A stretch of 64,000 nt of DNA from Narthecium ossifragum. Lineage: Eukaryota > Streptophyta > Magnoliopsida > Dioscoreales > Nartheciaceae. The position numbers were made by a program, and so were the translations under genes. Below the pieces are notes generated by a model that ran no database searches, was not told where the DNA came from, and was given only the letters and a program-made list of their open reading frames with translations. The stretch spans positions 4,536,001 to 4,600,000 of the forward strand of contig OY986969.1 of the NCBI GenBank assembly GCA_963920575.1, given 5' to 3'. The number at the start of each line of letters is the position of its first letter. Within the stretch, counting starts at the first letter, position 1. Below are positions 34,155-45,833 of the stretch, piece after piece.

Positions 34155-35218
34155 TTAAGGTTCAACAAAATTCACTGCATCCACCACTTCTAAATGTCCT
34201 TCCAAATAAAACTTCAAACGGTGCCCATTGACTTTGAATTTGCTCCCATTTATTTCATTCTCAATTTCAACAGCACCATGAGGAGATACTTGTGTCACTT
34301 TGAAGGGACCCATCCATCTTGACCTTAATTTACCTGAAAAGAATTTCATTCGTGAGTTATAAAGTAAAACTTTTATACCTGGTGTGAACTCCTTCCGTTG
34401 TATTGCTTTGTCATGATAGAGCTTGTCCTTTCCTTGTAGATTTTAGCGTTCTTGTACGCTTCATTCCGCAGCTCATCCAATTCATTCAATTGCATCTTCC
34501 TCCTGTCCCCAGCTTCTCTCATATCAAAATTCAGCTGCTTTATCGCCCAATAGGCCCTATACTCCAATTCCACCGGTAGGTGGCATGCATTTTCAAACAC
34601 AATTCGGTAAGGGCTCATACCAATAGGAGTCTTATATGCAGTGCGCTAAGCCCAAAGAACATCATTCAATTTCGCCGCCCAATCCTTCCTTGTAGTGCCT
34701 ACAACTTGCTCTAAAATCATCTTAATTTGCCTATTGCTCACCTCAACTTGTCTCGATATTTGAGGGTGGTATGGGGTTGCTACTTGATGGGTGATGTTGT
34801 ACTTCTTTAACAAGGAATCAAATGCTATATTGCAAAAGTGGGTCCCCCCATCACTTATAATCGCCCGAGATGTTCCAAACCTTGTAAAAATCATATCTTT
34901 CAAGAAGCTCACCACGGTCTTGCTATCATTGTTTATGATTGCAATTGCTTCAATCCACTTACATACGTAGCCCACTACAACAAGAATATAAGTATACCCA
35001 TATGATGGAGGAAACGGTCCCATAAAGTCTATGCCCCAAACATCGAACAATTCCACCACTAGATTATTTGTAAGAGGCATCTCATTCCTTTTGCTTATGT
35101 TCCTAGATCTTTGACATCTGTCACACTTAGCGAAAAAATTAAACGCATCTTTGAATAAGGTAGGCCAGAAGAAACCAGATTGAAGAACCTTAAAAGCAGT
35201 TTTCTTAGCTCCAAAGTG
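34155..35218 (-). pseudogene. Athila-type integrase, broken
   Basis: Continues the pol frame after the TGA at 35219-35221. Integrase zinc-finger end (CDRCQRSRNISKRNEMP), DDE core with GIDFMGPF, ISDGGTHF and QVEVSNRQIK, then the C-terminal GPFKVTQVSPHG domain. Lesions: TAG at 34646-34648 (where Tyr would be expected) and a one-base deletion near 34430, after which the last 65 codons (34349-34155) are in another frame. Confidence 0.88.
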
Positions 35219-37102
35219 TCATCCACAAGTTAATTCATGACTAAATTTCAAGATATCATCATGCTCATGTTGTGGAACACAACGCCTTATTATTTGATCA
35301 GAACAGTGCTTAAATAAATAAAGATCATCCCAAAAGTAATATCTAACTGTAGACAAAAAAATTTTCTTTTCTTGTGAACTTAAATCAGCACGCAGAACAT
35401 TACTAGCTAAATAGTTAACAATATCCGCATACCAGGGCTCTTTACCATTCACAGAAAATAGTTGTTTATCAGGAAAACATTCTTGGATGGGATGTACATC
35501 CTTAGGGTCGGCCATGTGCTCCAATCGCGATAAGTGATCTGCCACTATATTGCCACTCCCTTTCTTGTCCCTTATTTCCAAACCAAACTCTTGCAGCAGC
35601 AGGATCCACCTGATTAACCTCGGCTTTGTATCCTTTTTTGTTAGTAGATATTTTAATGCTGCATGATCTGAATAAATAACAATTTTAGATCCAATCAAAT
35701 AAGAGCAAAATTTCTCAAATGCAAAAACAACAACAAATAATTCTTTCTCAGTAGTTGAATAATTGATTTGAGTATCATTGAGGGTACGACTTGCATAATA
35801 AATAACATGAGAAACCTTATTCACCCTTTGTCCTAACACAGCCCCTATAGCATAATCAGACGTATCACACATTATCTCAAAGGACAATGACCAATCAGGA
35901 GGCATAATAATAGGAGCAGTAATCAATTTCTCTTTTAAAGCATTGAAAGCATCAAGACAGGCTTTACTAAACTTAAACTCAGCATCCTTGGCCAATAAAT
36001 CACACAGAGGTCGTGAAATCCTAGAAAAATCTCTAATGAATCTGCGATAAAATCCTGCATGGCCCAAAAAACTTCGCACACCCTTTACAGAAGTAGGGGG
36101 CGGCAATTTCTCAATCAAATCTATTTTTGCCCTATCAACTTTAATACCTTTATTAGAGATGGCATTTCCCAAAACAATACCTTGCCTTACCATGAAGTGA
36201 CTCTTCTCCCAGCTCAATGTCAAATTAGTCTCCTCACATCTTTTAAGCACCAATGTTAGATGTTCAAGGCAATTATCGAAAGAATTCCCAAAGACAGAAA
36301 AATCATCCATAAATACTTCGACAAACATTTCTATCATGTCAGAAAAAATCGATATCATATATCTTTGAAAAGTAGCAAGTGCGTTACATAATCCAAATGG
36401 CATCCGTCTATACGCAAATGTTTCAAAGGGGCAAGTGAATGTAGTCTTCTCTTGGTCCTCAGGGGTGATGGCTATTTGATTATAACCTGAAAATCCATCA
36501 AGAAAACAATAAAATGCGTAACCAGTTAAATGTTCTCGTATTTGATTGATAAAAGGTAAGGGAAAGTGGTCGTTTTTAGTAGCTGCGTTAAGCTTGCGAT
36601 AATCGATGCAGACACACCATCTAGTTGTCATCCTCGTAGGTATAAGCTCATTGTTCTCATTCTTCACAACTGTTATTCCCGATTTCTTAGGGACTACATG
36701 AACTAGACTTATCCAATTGCTGTCAGAAATAGGATATATAACACCAACATTAAGTAATTTAAGAACCTCTGCTCGAACAACTTCTTTCATATTTGGATTA
36801 AGGCGACGCTGGGCGTCCCTTATAGGCTTGGCGTCCTCTTCCAACATAATGCGATGCATGCACATAGTAGGACTCACTCCTTTAATATCTGCAGTTGTCC
36901 AGCCTATTGCAGTTTTATGCTCCCTAAGAACTCTTAATAATTTTTCCTCTTCCAATAAAGTAATGTCAGAAGCAATAATCACAAGTAGGGTTTCATTCTC
37001 ACCAAGATATGCATATTTCATATTAAAAGGAAGAGGTTTTAACTCAAGCTTAGGTGGAGATACTATTGATGGAACCATTTTAAAATGAGAGGTGTCTAGC
37101 AT
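35219..37102 (-). pseudogene. Athila-type reverse transcriptase and RNase H
   Basis: A 627-codon open frame. RT motifs: [35 protein letters not shown] and catalytic FMDD. RNase H motifs: [32 protein letters not shown] and [12 protein letters not shown]. Best-preserved part of the element. The frame ends at a TGA probably derived from a Gly or Arg codon, so the polyprotein is cut before integrase. Confidence 0.9.
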
Positions 37103-37959
37103 GTCTAACCGAAATCCACCAGGGGGTATGGCTACAATGCCTCAAGGGCTGCTTTGACCTCCTCTACTCCATCATAGTTGTGCGCATCCTCCTCTTCCAT
37201 CATCAATGCCGCTTCCAATGCAGTTTTAACTTGCTCCTGTCTGAAATTAGAAAGCACCATTGAATCTAATACATCTATTGAGAAAGAATCAAAAGAATTT
37301 GAGGGTTATGACATAGAATCAAACACTTTAAATTCAACCGTTTCGCCTAAGACTGTCATGCTTAGCTTGCCATCATGCACATTAAGCATAGTCTTTGTTG
37401 TAGTCATAAATGGACGTCCAAGCAAAATCGATAAATTTCTATCATGCAAGGGTGCATCATCCATATCCAATATCACAAAATCAGCAGGGATTATTAACTT
37501 ATCAACTTGTACTAAGATGTCTTCTACAATGCCTAATGGATATTTAATTGAACTTTTAGCAAGTTGTAAAGCCATCGTAGTAGGTTTTAATTCACCCACA
37601 CCTAACTGAAGACAAATAGAGTAAGGCATCAAATTAACACTGGCTCCTAAATCAAGCATTGCCTCTCCTATTTTTGTATCACCAACAGTAATATTAATGT
37701 TAAAACTCCCTGGATCCTTAAGCTTGGGTGGAAGCTTCCTTTGTAATACTGCGCTTACCGTCTCTACCTTTTCATGCGGCTCATACTTATGCTTATACGT
37801 ACTTAATTCCTTGAAGAACTTTGAAAAGGCGGGCATGTTCCTAATCACATCAAGCGATGACAAGTTCACATTAACTTTAGATAAAATATCATAAATTTCA
37901 GAATTTGACTTAGCAATTTTGGCTTTCTTCAAGCGTCCTGGAAAAGGAACTGGTGGCAC
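37103..37959 (-). pseudogene. Athila-type gag end and aspartic protease
   Basis: 37959-37306 holds the end of gag (PPVPFPGRLKKAK...) and the retroviral-type protease with LDLGAS in place of the usual D(S/T)GA and ILLGRPFM near the end. A TAA at 37306-37308 separates it from a linker of ~60 codons leading into RT. Upstream gag is deleted. Confidence 0.8.
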
Positions 37960-38019
37960 ATATGGTGGAGGATTGCTGTGATGAACCTCAGGATATGAAA
38001 TTCCTCTCTTAGTCGGCAG

Positions 38020-38581
38020 CGGTCTTCACCAAGTACCCTCAATTAACCCTTGCTAATGTACCCATAACAAAGTGTTAATCAAGAATCCATTAAGCTCTGA
38101 AGAACAATTATGAATCAAGAGTTGTCTTAGCTTGAACCCGGCCTTGGCATAAACTCATGCATTCATAGATCGTGCAAAAATAGGGAATGAACCCTCACCT
38201 AGTCTCGCATAAAACAATCTACAATACTTCTAGTGGCCAAGTAAAAGTATGAAGATCACAATTATAATAATGAATGTAACAAGGAATATAAATTGATTAA
38301 AACATTAATTCAATAACATAGAATGATTCAGTTAGGGCTACATCGGTTCCTTAGCAAAGGGATTAGCCACTCATGTTCATCATAAAAACAACCAAGATAT
38401 TCATAAGAAAGAAAAACCCTAGATCTTCGTGCGGTCTTCTCCCCTCTTTTCGACCTTCAAAATTCCTCCAATAGTGTTGGCCGACCCCCTTGTATGTCTT
38501 GGATGACTTCCTTTTATATTGGTAAGAAACTTTTATTTCAGCCTCTGTATTAAATCTGGTCCGTTCGTTTTCAGGTCGTCT
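38020..38581 (-). repeat. 5' LTR fragment of the Athila-type element
   Basis: Matches 31818-32392. Truncated on both sides: inward by the gag/PBS deletion, outward by an unrelated Tekay-type LTR fragment starting at 38582. Confidence 0.9.
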
Positions 38582-39420
38582 AGCATGTATTATTGATTGT
38601 GCATTAGATGCATAAGGATAGGGCGTGGGCGATAGGTTGATCGCCGATCCGAGTCTTTCGGCTAGCACGGATCTCACTTTAGGACCGTGGCTGGTAGCTT
38701 GGTCCAGGATTGGATGGTAGTATTTACTCGATATCGATGATAGGCTTAGATGACTTGAATACATGTTGATTGAGGTTTAGAGATCGTGTCGACTTCAAGC
38801 CAGATTCTGAGGTGTAGCCGGTGTCCGGTGATCCATGTCTTTTGGGTAGAGGGTGTGCCTACTCAGCGGGTTGGATTCCCGCCAGCAGTGCCCATTTCCT
38901 GCTCGTGAGACATCAGTGTTGGTTTCCTGCGCACAGGGACATGCGGTGGGGTTATGGGGCCCCTGTGTACACCCAGGCCTTGCTCGAGGTTACACTGTTG
39001 TGTTCCCTCCTTGTGTGAGTCATAGTATAGTTTCCCTGCTGAGCTTAGTTGCTCATTCCTACCCAGGCTGTGTTTTGCAGGTGCAGGTGTTAGCTCCTCT
39101 TCGGTAGTCCCTACTGGGCAGGTGGTCGGTAGCACGGTGGCGTTTGGCGGTGCTTGAGGAGAGGTAATCGTCTGTTTACTCTTTTTGTTAGATAATCTCC
39201 TACGGAAGTATGATATATAAATGTTAACCCTTTCGAGGATTTGAATTATATCATTCTTATATCATTTGAGGTTTGTGATAATTGTTTCAATAAAGGTGCT
39301 TATGAATTATTTAGGGAGACTAATAGATTAGAGGGAACCCTCATCAAAACTTTTTCGTATTTAGTTAGGTTTCGGTTCGCGTCGCCGGCCCGGTTGGGCC
39401 TTCGCGGGTCGGGGCGCGAC
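38582..39420 (+). repeat. Tekay-type LTR fragment (3' part)
   Basis: Shares blocks with the other Tekay-type LTRs, such as CGCCGATCCGAG (also 54787), CTCATTCCTACCC...TTTTGCAGGTGCAGG, and the terminus CGCGGGTCGGGGCGCGAC at 39420. The 5' part is missing, and the break coincides with the end of the Athila LTR piece. No internal region follows. Confidence 0.8.
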
Positions 39421-40430
39421 CGAGCGTAACGCGCACCAAGGCAACCCAGGAAGGCGCGCGCGGCACGCATAGCGCGCGCGCGACGCGGCCAGGCGGCGAA
39501 GTCCTAGTCGGACTAGGACTTGGAATGCCCAGGCGCGGCGCGGTTGGCCAGTTGGAGCAAACCAGTCATGCAAAAGTCTTAATTCCACTTGGATTGGGAT
39601 CTTGGAAGGACTTGACGCATCAAAGGAAGGTTTTGGCACGGGAAAGTCCTAGTTGTGTCGGAGTTCTAGCGGGACTAGGACTCAACTCGCCCGGCGGAAG
39701 GCAGTTAGGCCATGGAGGCCAAACTGAGTATACAAGTGTCTTAATTCCACTTGGCCTAGGTCTCTAGCATGGGATGACATGACAAATATGGAATATGGGA
39801 CGGGGGAAGTTGTACTTGGCTCGCGGAAATAGGAAGGAGTCCTATTTCGAGCCAAAGTGTGACGGATTTTGGCAAACAGCCACCCTTGGTGAGTCTTAAC
39901 TCATGTGAGAGTCAAAATATGCTAGGAAGCTTTGTAATTGGCTGATTGCATGTTTTGATAAGCATGAAGTCTAGGACTTGGGGTGGGACTAGGAAACTTG
40001 ACTTGTTGGAGCAAGTCATGGACTCTCCTCTATATAAAGTGTAGGCCGGCTAGATGTGGGGACATCGGGGTTATGGGCAAACTCACGGATTGAAGATCAA
40101 TGAGGGATTGAGAGATCGTGAGATAGAAGAATTGGATGGTTCTTCTAGGGTTTTGGGTTGAGAGCTTCTTGTATTAAGAGTGATTGTACTTTAAAGGGTT
40201 GTGGGTGAGAGAAGAGTGTTCTTGTAATCACTAGTTAATAAAGGAGTTGGGATCTCATCCCTTACCCAAATTCATGTGAGTCTTGTGTGTTTGCAAGGCA
40301 AAACGGAGGGTTGGTCAAGAGACAGTTGGGCTGCCAGACGAAGTGCACAAGCGGTGCACAGACGGCGCGCGATGGGGGTGTGCGGGATCGATGAGGGGGG
40401 GTCTTGGCACCATAATTGGACAAGTCAGTG
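39421..40430 (+). repeat. Probable LTR or TRIM-like fragment with TATA box
   Basis: Contains imperfect repeats around GTCTTAATTCCACTTGG (39576, 39739), a TATA box TATATAAA at 40031-40038, a transcribed-looking region with AATAAAGG near 40240, then GTGTGTTTGC. No ORF of note. This is the layout of an LTR (U3-R-U5), but termini and TSD were not found and the family is unknown. Confidence 0.4.
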
Positions 40431-40702
40431 AAAAAAATTTATTCCCTTATTCTCCCGATGACAGCCTCCACCTTCTATTTTCCAACAAACAGTCAATTCA
40501 TGGTCTTGTAAAGATATTGTTCAGAGGACTTTGCGCCTCCCTTCCAAGAAATAGTCAGTTCATGCTCATGTAAAGATATTGTTCAGAGGACTTTGCGCCC
40601 CCCTTCCCGTTTTTCCAACAAATAGTCAAATCATGCTCATGTATAGATAGCAGTTTTCCAACAAATTGTCAATTCATGCTAGACAGCAGCCTCATGTTCA
40701 GA
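40430..40702. repeat. Tandem repeats upstream of pirin
   Basis: About four imperfect units containing CAACAAATAGTCAATTCATG, CTCATGTA(A/T)AGATA and TTCAGAGGACTTTGCGC. The array continues on the other side of the foldback element (42850-42960), so the element inserted into it. Confidence 0.75.
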
Positions 40703-40712
40703 GGACTTTGCG

Positions 40713-42849
40713 GAATTTTTTGCGGTATGATACCCCTCAAGTTCACATTTGGCGTTTTAATACCCTTCCGTTGTTTTTTTGCAACTCCATACCCCTCAGC
40801 CAAAAAAAGACATGAATACCCCTCATTTTTCCCATGCATCATACATGTCATCATACGAGTTCTTTCTATGCGTGGTTATGTGGGTTTCTACGCGCGTTTG
40901 CATTCTACGAGTGGAGTGTTGCCGGTCTCAATGCCGACGGTGCTCGCCTGAGTTCTTTCTCCCGTCATTTTTCTGCCACCATCTCTTCCTCCCTATCTCC
41001 TCTTTCTCCCTATCTCCTCAAGCCAACACCGACGGGATACCTTCATATAACTTTTGAAGGACGGACGGGTCGGCGGCGGCGGCGAAGGCAACAAGGAGAG
41101 ATGGGCGAGTCTATTGCCAGGTCCAAAGAATTGAAGAGCCCAAGCTATCTATCTAAGCAGCAACAGCAGGCAGCAAAACCAGAAGAAGAGAGCTGGTCCA
41201 AGGCAGCTGAGCAGGCTTCTTGGCAGCCAGGAATTCCTTGGACTGTCTAGAAATAAGTCTGCAGAGCAGAGCTGAGCAGTAGTGGAGTTGGACAAATCAT
41301 TGAAGACAAGAGAGTTCATCTCCTTCAATAGCTGACCAAAGAACCTTCGCGGCTGCACAGAGCAAGCAACGCTCTCAAGTAGATCAAGGGCTGAGGATGT
41401 CCAAACCGGCCCGGACTAGGTAGGAATAAAGTAGATCAACCCGAGCCCATGCAGCATGTTTGGGCTTAATTAGCAAAACATATACTAGTTTGATATATAG
41501 GGTGCTTTTCATGGCCCGTTAACATTACATGTACATTTGTTGGATTCTTGCTGAGACTTTTCTTTGATTAATTACGTCGTAGAGTCCTCTGAAAAGATAC
41601 ATGATATCCAAAAATAATAATAAAAAAATCCTGAAAATATTGGATGGTATCAAATTAAAACCCCTCGAGATTAATTAGATCATCCCAACAGAAACACAAG
41701 GATCAAGCTATATTACTATTATTATACAACAAAGGGGGAAAAAAGAAAACAGTGGTGATCATGAGAGCTCATGCTTCTATCCACTGCCGGTGCACTCGTC
41801 CACCGTCACCACCCACTGCCACTGGCTCTTCTTGCCTCCCGGCGACACCTTGAAGACATGCTCTTCTTACCTTAACAACGCATAAAAATAACAATAAGTA
41901 CACATAAAAATATCGTGCGCAGTTAAGGTGTTTTTATGCGTACTTATTGTTATTTTTATGCATAAAAATAAGTACGCATAAAAACACCTTAATTGCGCAC
42001 GATATTTTTATGGGTACTTATTGTTATTTTTATGCATAAAAATAAGTACGCATAAAAACACCTTAACTGCGCACGATATTTTTATGCGTACTTATTGTTA
42101 TTTTTATGCGTACTTATTGTTATTTTTATGCATAAAAATAAGTACACATAAAAACACCTTAACTGCGCACGATATTTTTATGCGTACTTATTGTTATTTT
42201 TATGCGTTGTTAAGGTAAGAAGAGCATGTCTTCAGGGTGCTGCCGGGAGGCAAGAAGAGTCAGTGGCAGTGGGTGGTGACGGTGGACGAGTGCATCGGCG
42301 AGGAGCATGTCTTCAGGGTGGCTTCGCCTAGGAAGAGGCAGTGGATAGAAGCATGAGCTCTCATGATCACCACTGTTTTCTTTTTTCCCCTTTGTTGTAT
42401 AATAATAGTAATATAGCTTGGGCTCTTCAATTGTTTGGACCTGGCAACAGACTCGCCCATCTCTCCCTGTTGCCTTCGCCGCCGCCGCTGACCCGTCCGG
42501 CCTTCAAAAGTTATATGAAGGTATCCCGTCGGTGTTGGTTTGAGGAGATAGGGAGAAAGAGGAGATAGTGATGAAGAGATGGTGGCGGAAAAATGGCGGG
42601 AGAAAGAACTCAGGCGAGCACCGTCGGCATTGAGACCGGCAACACTCCACTCGTAGAATGCAAACGCGCGTAGAAATCCACATAACCACGCATAGAAATA
42701 ACTCGTATGATGACATGTATGATGCATGGGAAAAATGAGGGGTATTCATGTCTTTTTTTTGGCTGAGGGGTATGGAGTTGCAAAAAAACAATGGAAGGGT
42801 ATTAAAACGCCAAATATGAACCTGAGGGGTATCATACCGCCAAAAATTC
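40713..42849. mobile_element. Foldback (near-palindromic) element, Mutator-like, 10-bp TSD
   Basis: The two halves are inverted copies: the left arm (40713 inward) begins GAATTTTTTGCGGTATGATA and the right arm ends with its near-complement at 42849. The perfect TSD GGACTTTGCG is at 40703-40712 and 42850-42859. The arms match through GGTATGATACCCCT, the CGACGGTGCTCGCC block and on to the centre. The left arm has 563 extra bp (41149-41711) bounded by the 8-bp direct repeat CAAGCTAT; either an insertion there or a deletion in the right arm. No transposase. The arms carry gene-like ORFs (left 40834-41250, right 42727-42260), not recognised. Confidence 0.88.
41877..42212. repeat. Alternating inverted repeats at the centre of the foldback element
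   Basis: Units such as GCATAAAAATAAGTACGC, ACACCTTAACTGCGCACGAT and ATTTTTATGCGTACTTATTG alternate in both orientations, several copies each. Strong cruciform or hairpin potential. Confidence 0.9.
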
Positions 42850-42998
42850 GGACTTTGCGCCCCCCTCCCCGTTTTTCCAACAAATAGTCAAATCATGCTT
42901 ATGTATAGATAGCAGTTTTTCCAGCAAATAGTCAATTCATGCTCATGTGAGGACTTTGCACTCTCCGCCCCGCCGCCCCGATATGACTTTGCTTTATG

Positions 42999-43006
42999 TA
43001 TAAATA
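42999..43006 (+). promoter_or_regulatory. TATA box of the pirin-like gene
   Basis: TATAAATA, 86 bp upstream of the ATG at 43092, followed by GCCGCC. Position and sequence fit a core promoter. The foldback element ends 149 bp upstream. Confidence 0.75.
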
Positions 43007-43091
43007 GCCGCCTCTTGTTCAGAATTCAGAACGCAACAAAGGCCAATACACATCTTAAGGAGCCAAACAAGAGTGAAGTAGAATCATCAGC

Positions 43092-44681
43092 ATGTCTAGG
43101 AGTGCTTCAGTCATGGCATGTGGTAATGATCATGAGAAACCATCCTTTGAGAGCCCCAGACAAATGATCAAGGAGGTCCTTGCCAAAGTCCAACAGGCGG
43201 GTGATGGGGCAATGGTTAGGAGAAGTATTGGAAGGTGAGTTCTTATTCACGCAGGTTATCTTTAATGTTGAATTAGCCCACCTTCTTGCTTTTTGGGTGA
43301 TGATTTCTACTGGGGTATTCCTGTTTTGAGCCTTTCAGGCCAGAAGAATTGTGGAACTTGGATCCTTTTCTCTTGCTGGATGAGTTTTCAGGTGTGTTTG
43401 ATATTTGGTCCTAGAAAAGCCTTTGGTTTAATTTCATGTCTTTGTTTGGATCCTCCTTTTCTCATCTAAATTTCTTGCACCTCTTGTTTTTTTTTATTAG
43501 TTTCGGCTCCTGCCGGATTCCCTGACCACCCTCATCGAGGTTTGTCTAATTTCTGGCGGTTGCCTATCCCCCTTCTTCTTTTTTGTCTTGTTCTACTTGT
43601 TCATAGGGTGTTTGCTGCATGTCTTAATATTGTTTCATTCGTTTGCAGGATTTGAGACTTTGACATATATGCTGGAGGTATCTATTTTCTCGGAAAGAGA
43701 TTTCTGAATTGATATATGTTTTATTTTGATAGTAACAACGATTTTTGTTGATGATTTAAGGGAGAGTTAAGTCACCAAGATTTCTTGGGGAATAAAGGCA
43801 AGATTACTGCCGGCGATTTGCAGGTCTGATTTGTTGAATAATTCCAGATGACCTCATTTAGATCACAATCCAATGCATTCCTATCTGATACTTAGCTCTT
43901 TTCTCTATCGTTTGCCATCAATTCTTTCTGCTTTTCATCTTGGTGTTTTTTTTGTACTTACAATCTTTTTATCTTCAGTGGATGACTGCTGGCCGAGGCG
44001 TCGTTCACTCAGCTACGCCTGGACCCGAGGGAGTTCACAAGGGATTGCAGCTATGGATTAATCTCTCCTCCAAAGATAAAATGTAACGATTCGTGCATTC
44101 TAGCATCTGATATTATTTTACGTGCATTCTAGAAGCAAATTCTTCTTGAAATTAAAAACTGAACTTGTATTCATTCGGATCGTAGGATGGAACCTCGATA
44201 TCAAGAAATTCGAAGCAAGGACGTCAACACGGCCAAGAACGATGGCGTCGACGTCCGAATCATTGCCGGAGAAGCATTCGGTGTCAGCTCCCCCGGGTAC
44301 ACACAAACTCCCATGATGTACCTTGACTTCACAATGAAGCCGGCGACGCAGCTCCACCAACTCATTCCAGAGTCCTGGAACGCCTTTGTGTACATCATCG
44401 AAGGCGAAGGCGTGTTCGGAAGCCCCAGCTCCTCCCCTGCCACAAGCCACCATCTATTGGTGCTGAGCCCCGGGGGTGGCCTCAGTGTATGGAACAAATC
44501 GACGAAGCCGCTGAGTTTTGTGCTCGTCGGCGGGCAGCCTTTGAACGAGCCGATCATCCGAGACAAGCTATTCGTGATGAACAATCAGGCAGAGATCCAG
44601 CAGGCCCATGAGGACCGCCAATTCTGCAAGAATGGCTTTGAGAATGCCAAGCAGTGGAAGTCTCAGCCACGTCTGCAGTGA
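43092..44681 (+). CDS. Pirin-like protein (bicupin), 7 exons, intact
   Basis: Exons: 43092-43234, 43339-43391, 43501-43539, 43649-43677, 43761-43823, 43979-44082, 44186-44681, all with GT...AG introns; 927 nt, 308 residues, the normal length for plant pirins. N-terminal cupin: VRRSIGR, DPFLLLDEFSVSAPAGFPDH, then HPHRGFETLTYMLEG with the HxH metal-binding pair, and GDLQWMTAGRGVVHS. C-terminal pirin domain: IAGEAFGVSSPGYTQTP, IPESWNAFVYIIEGEGVFGS, GGQPLNEP. Pirins are iron-binding nuclear or cytosolic proteins; some have quercetinase activity and Arabidopsis PRN1 acts with the G-protein alpha subunit. Oddity: the usual HxE after GRG(I/V) reads H-S-A-T, so the fourth ligand (Glu) is Ala. The start is the first ATG after the TATA box, with a good frame into the conserved part. 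Confidence 0.95.
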
Positions 44682-45360
44682 GAATTAGTAACCAATGTCA
44701 ACATCAAAGTGATACTATAAGCTTTGACTAGTTTGCACTCAGTTTAAAGGTGGATGGAAAAAGAGGAGATGGTGAGATGGTGAAACTTTAAAGTGGTCAT
44801 GTTATGTTGGAGTGTTTGTATTATCTCTCTCAAAGTTTCGTATCAATAATCTTGAAAATAGTAGTTTCATTTGGTATGACTATTAGTTTTTCATTGGATT
44901 TATTGATCTTAGTGATCTTGGTTGTCATGGTGGTGGGTCATTTGGCAGTTGAGTTGGCTCTGAATCATTTGTGCACTTTTAATAGCATGTGTAATCATTT
45001 TGGTGGGACAGTAGTGGGCATAGAGTAGTGATTTGTGTACATAGACATGTGGTATATGTAATGTACATACCACCTATCGGTAGGCCATTACTGATTCTTG
45101 TTCTAGTTCACTACCGATGGACTAAATCAATCAATCGGTAGACACCCATCGGTATCAAACTACCGATTGATCGACACCTATCGGTTGGCCATTACCGATT
45201 CTTGTTCTATTTCATCGGCAGTACATTACACATGTCACATGCCTATGTACAGGAATATTTACCGAATCTCATATTCTCTGCTCATCAATTGCCAAGTTGT
45301 AAAGCAATATACATGTATAGTGCACACTCAAGCTAAGCGAGGACATGCATATATGCCTAG
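44682..45360. other. 3' region of pirin and gene-free DNA with short repeats
   Basis: No gene. At 45070-45225 the block CCTATCGGT(A/T)GGCCATTAC(T/C)GATTCTTGTTCTA occurs twice, with several TACCGAT/ATCGGTA motifs in both orientations. Possibly the end of a decayed DNA transposon. Confidence 0.5.
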
Positions 45361-45597
45361 CTAACTCCCCAGCGCATCAAGGGGAGGTCGCCTGCCTGCA
45401 TCTTGCGGAATAGCACCAACGCCTCACTGGGCCTGCAGATGATGGAGCTGTAAGTCACGACACAGGACTTATCCGTGGGGTCGAAGATGGCGCGGGTGGC
45501 GCGGATGTTGCCGCACTCGACATACATGTGGACGAGGGTGGGGAGGACGTAGGCGTTGTCGGCGAGGCCGAGCTTGAGTGCGGAGCGGCCTTCCTCG
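45361..45597 (-). pseudogene. Pentatricopeptide repeat (PPR) gene fragment
   Basis: Too short for a gene but clear on the minus strand: KLGLADNAYVLPTLVHMYVE, CGNIRATRAIFD, CVVTYSSII and RPSEALVLFRKMQAGDL. These are the S- and L-type motifs of PLS-class PPR proteins, which act in organelle RNA editing. About eight residues seem to be missing between SSII and RPSEA. The fragment stops at a (CT)n tract on the 5' side and runs into noncoding sequence on the other. Resemblance to the NDH-editing factor OTP85 is an impression only. Confidence 0.75.

Positions 45598-45600
<3 letters not shown>

Positions 45601-45636
<36 letters not shown>
45601..45636. repeat. (CT)n microsatellite
   Basis: About 18 CT units directly beside the PPR fragment. 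A second run (TCTCTC...) lies at 45763-45782. Confidence 0.95.
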
Positions 45637-45639
<3 letters not shown>

Positions 45640-45833
45640 TGTCGTCATCGAGCCCTTGTCATCTCATCCATGCAGCTATCCTCCTCATGCCCCTGCCGCA
45701 CCAGCCATGCAGAAGCCGATGTCATCATCGTCCCTCTGATTCTCTCTCTACCCCCCTCACTCTCTCTCTCTCTCTCTCTCAAGTTCTCTCCCCCTGTCAT
45801 GTGTCATTACTTTATTCGTTAATAAAAATTAAA

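Larger units (their letters stand above)
31486..38581 (-). mobile_element. Athila-type Ty3/gypsy element, internally deleted
   Basis: Minus-strand element: 3' LTR 31486-33004, PPT, a long untranslated stretch, integrase, RT-RNase H, protease-gag end, then a 562-bp piece of the 5' LTR (38020-38581). Most of gag, the PBS and both ends of the 5' LTR are deleted; the junction is near 38019. The piece 38020-38581 matches 31818-32392 of the 3' LTR at high identity. Family assignment rests on the pol sequence ([22 protein letters not shown]). Confidence 0.88.

Noticed and set aside
44187..44681. 164-codon ORF as a separate pirin domain protein
   Set aside because: It is the last exon of the seven-exon pirin gene; upstream exons join in phase.
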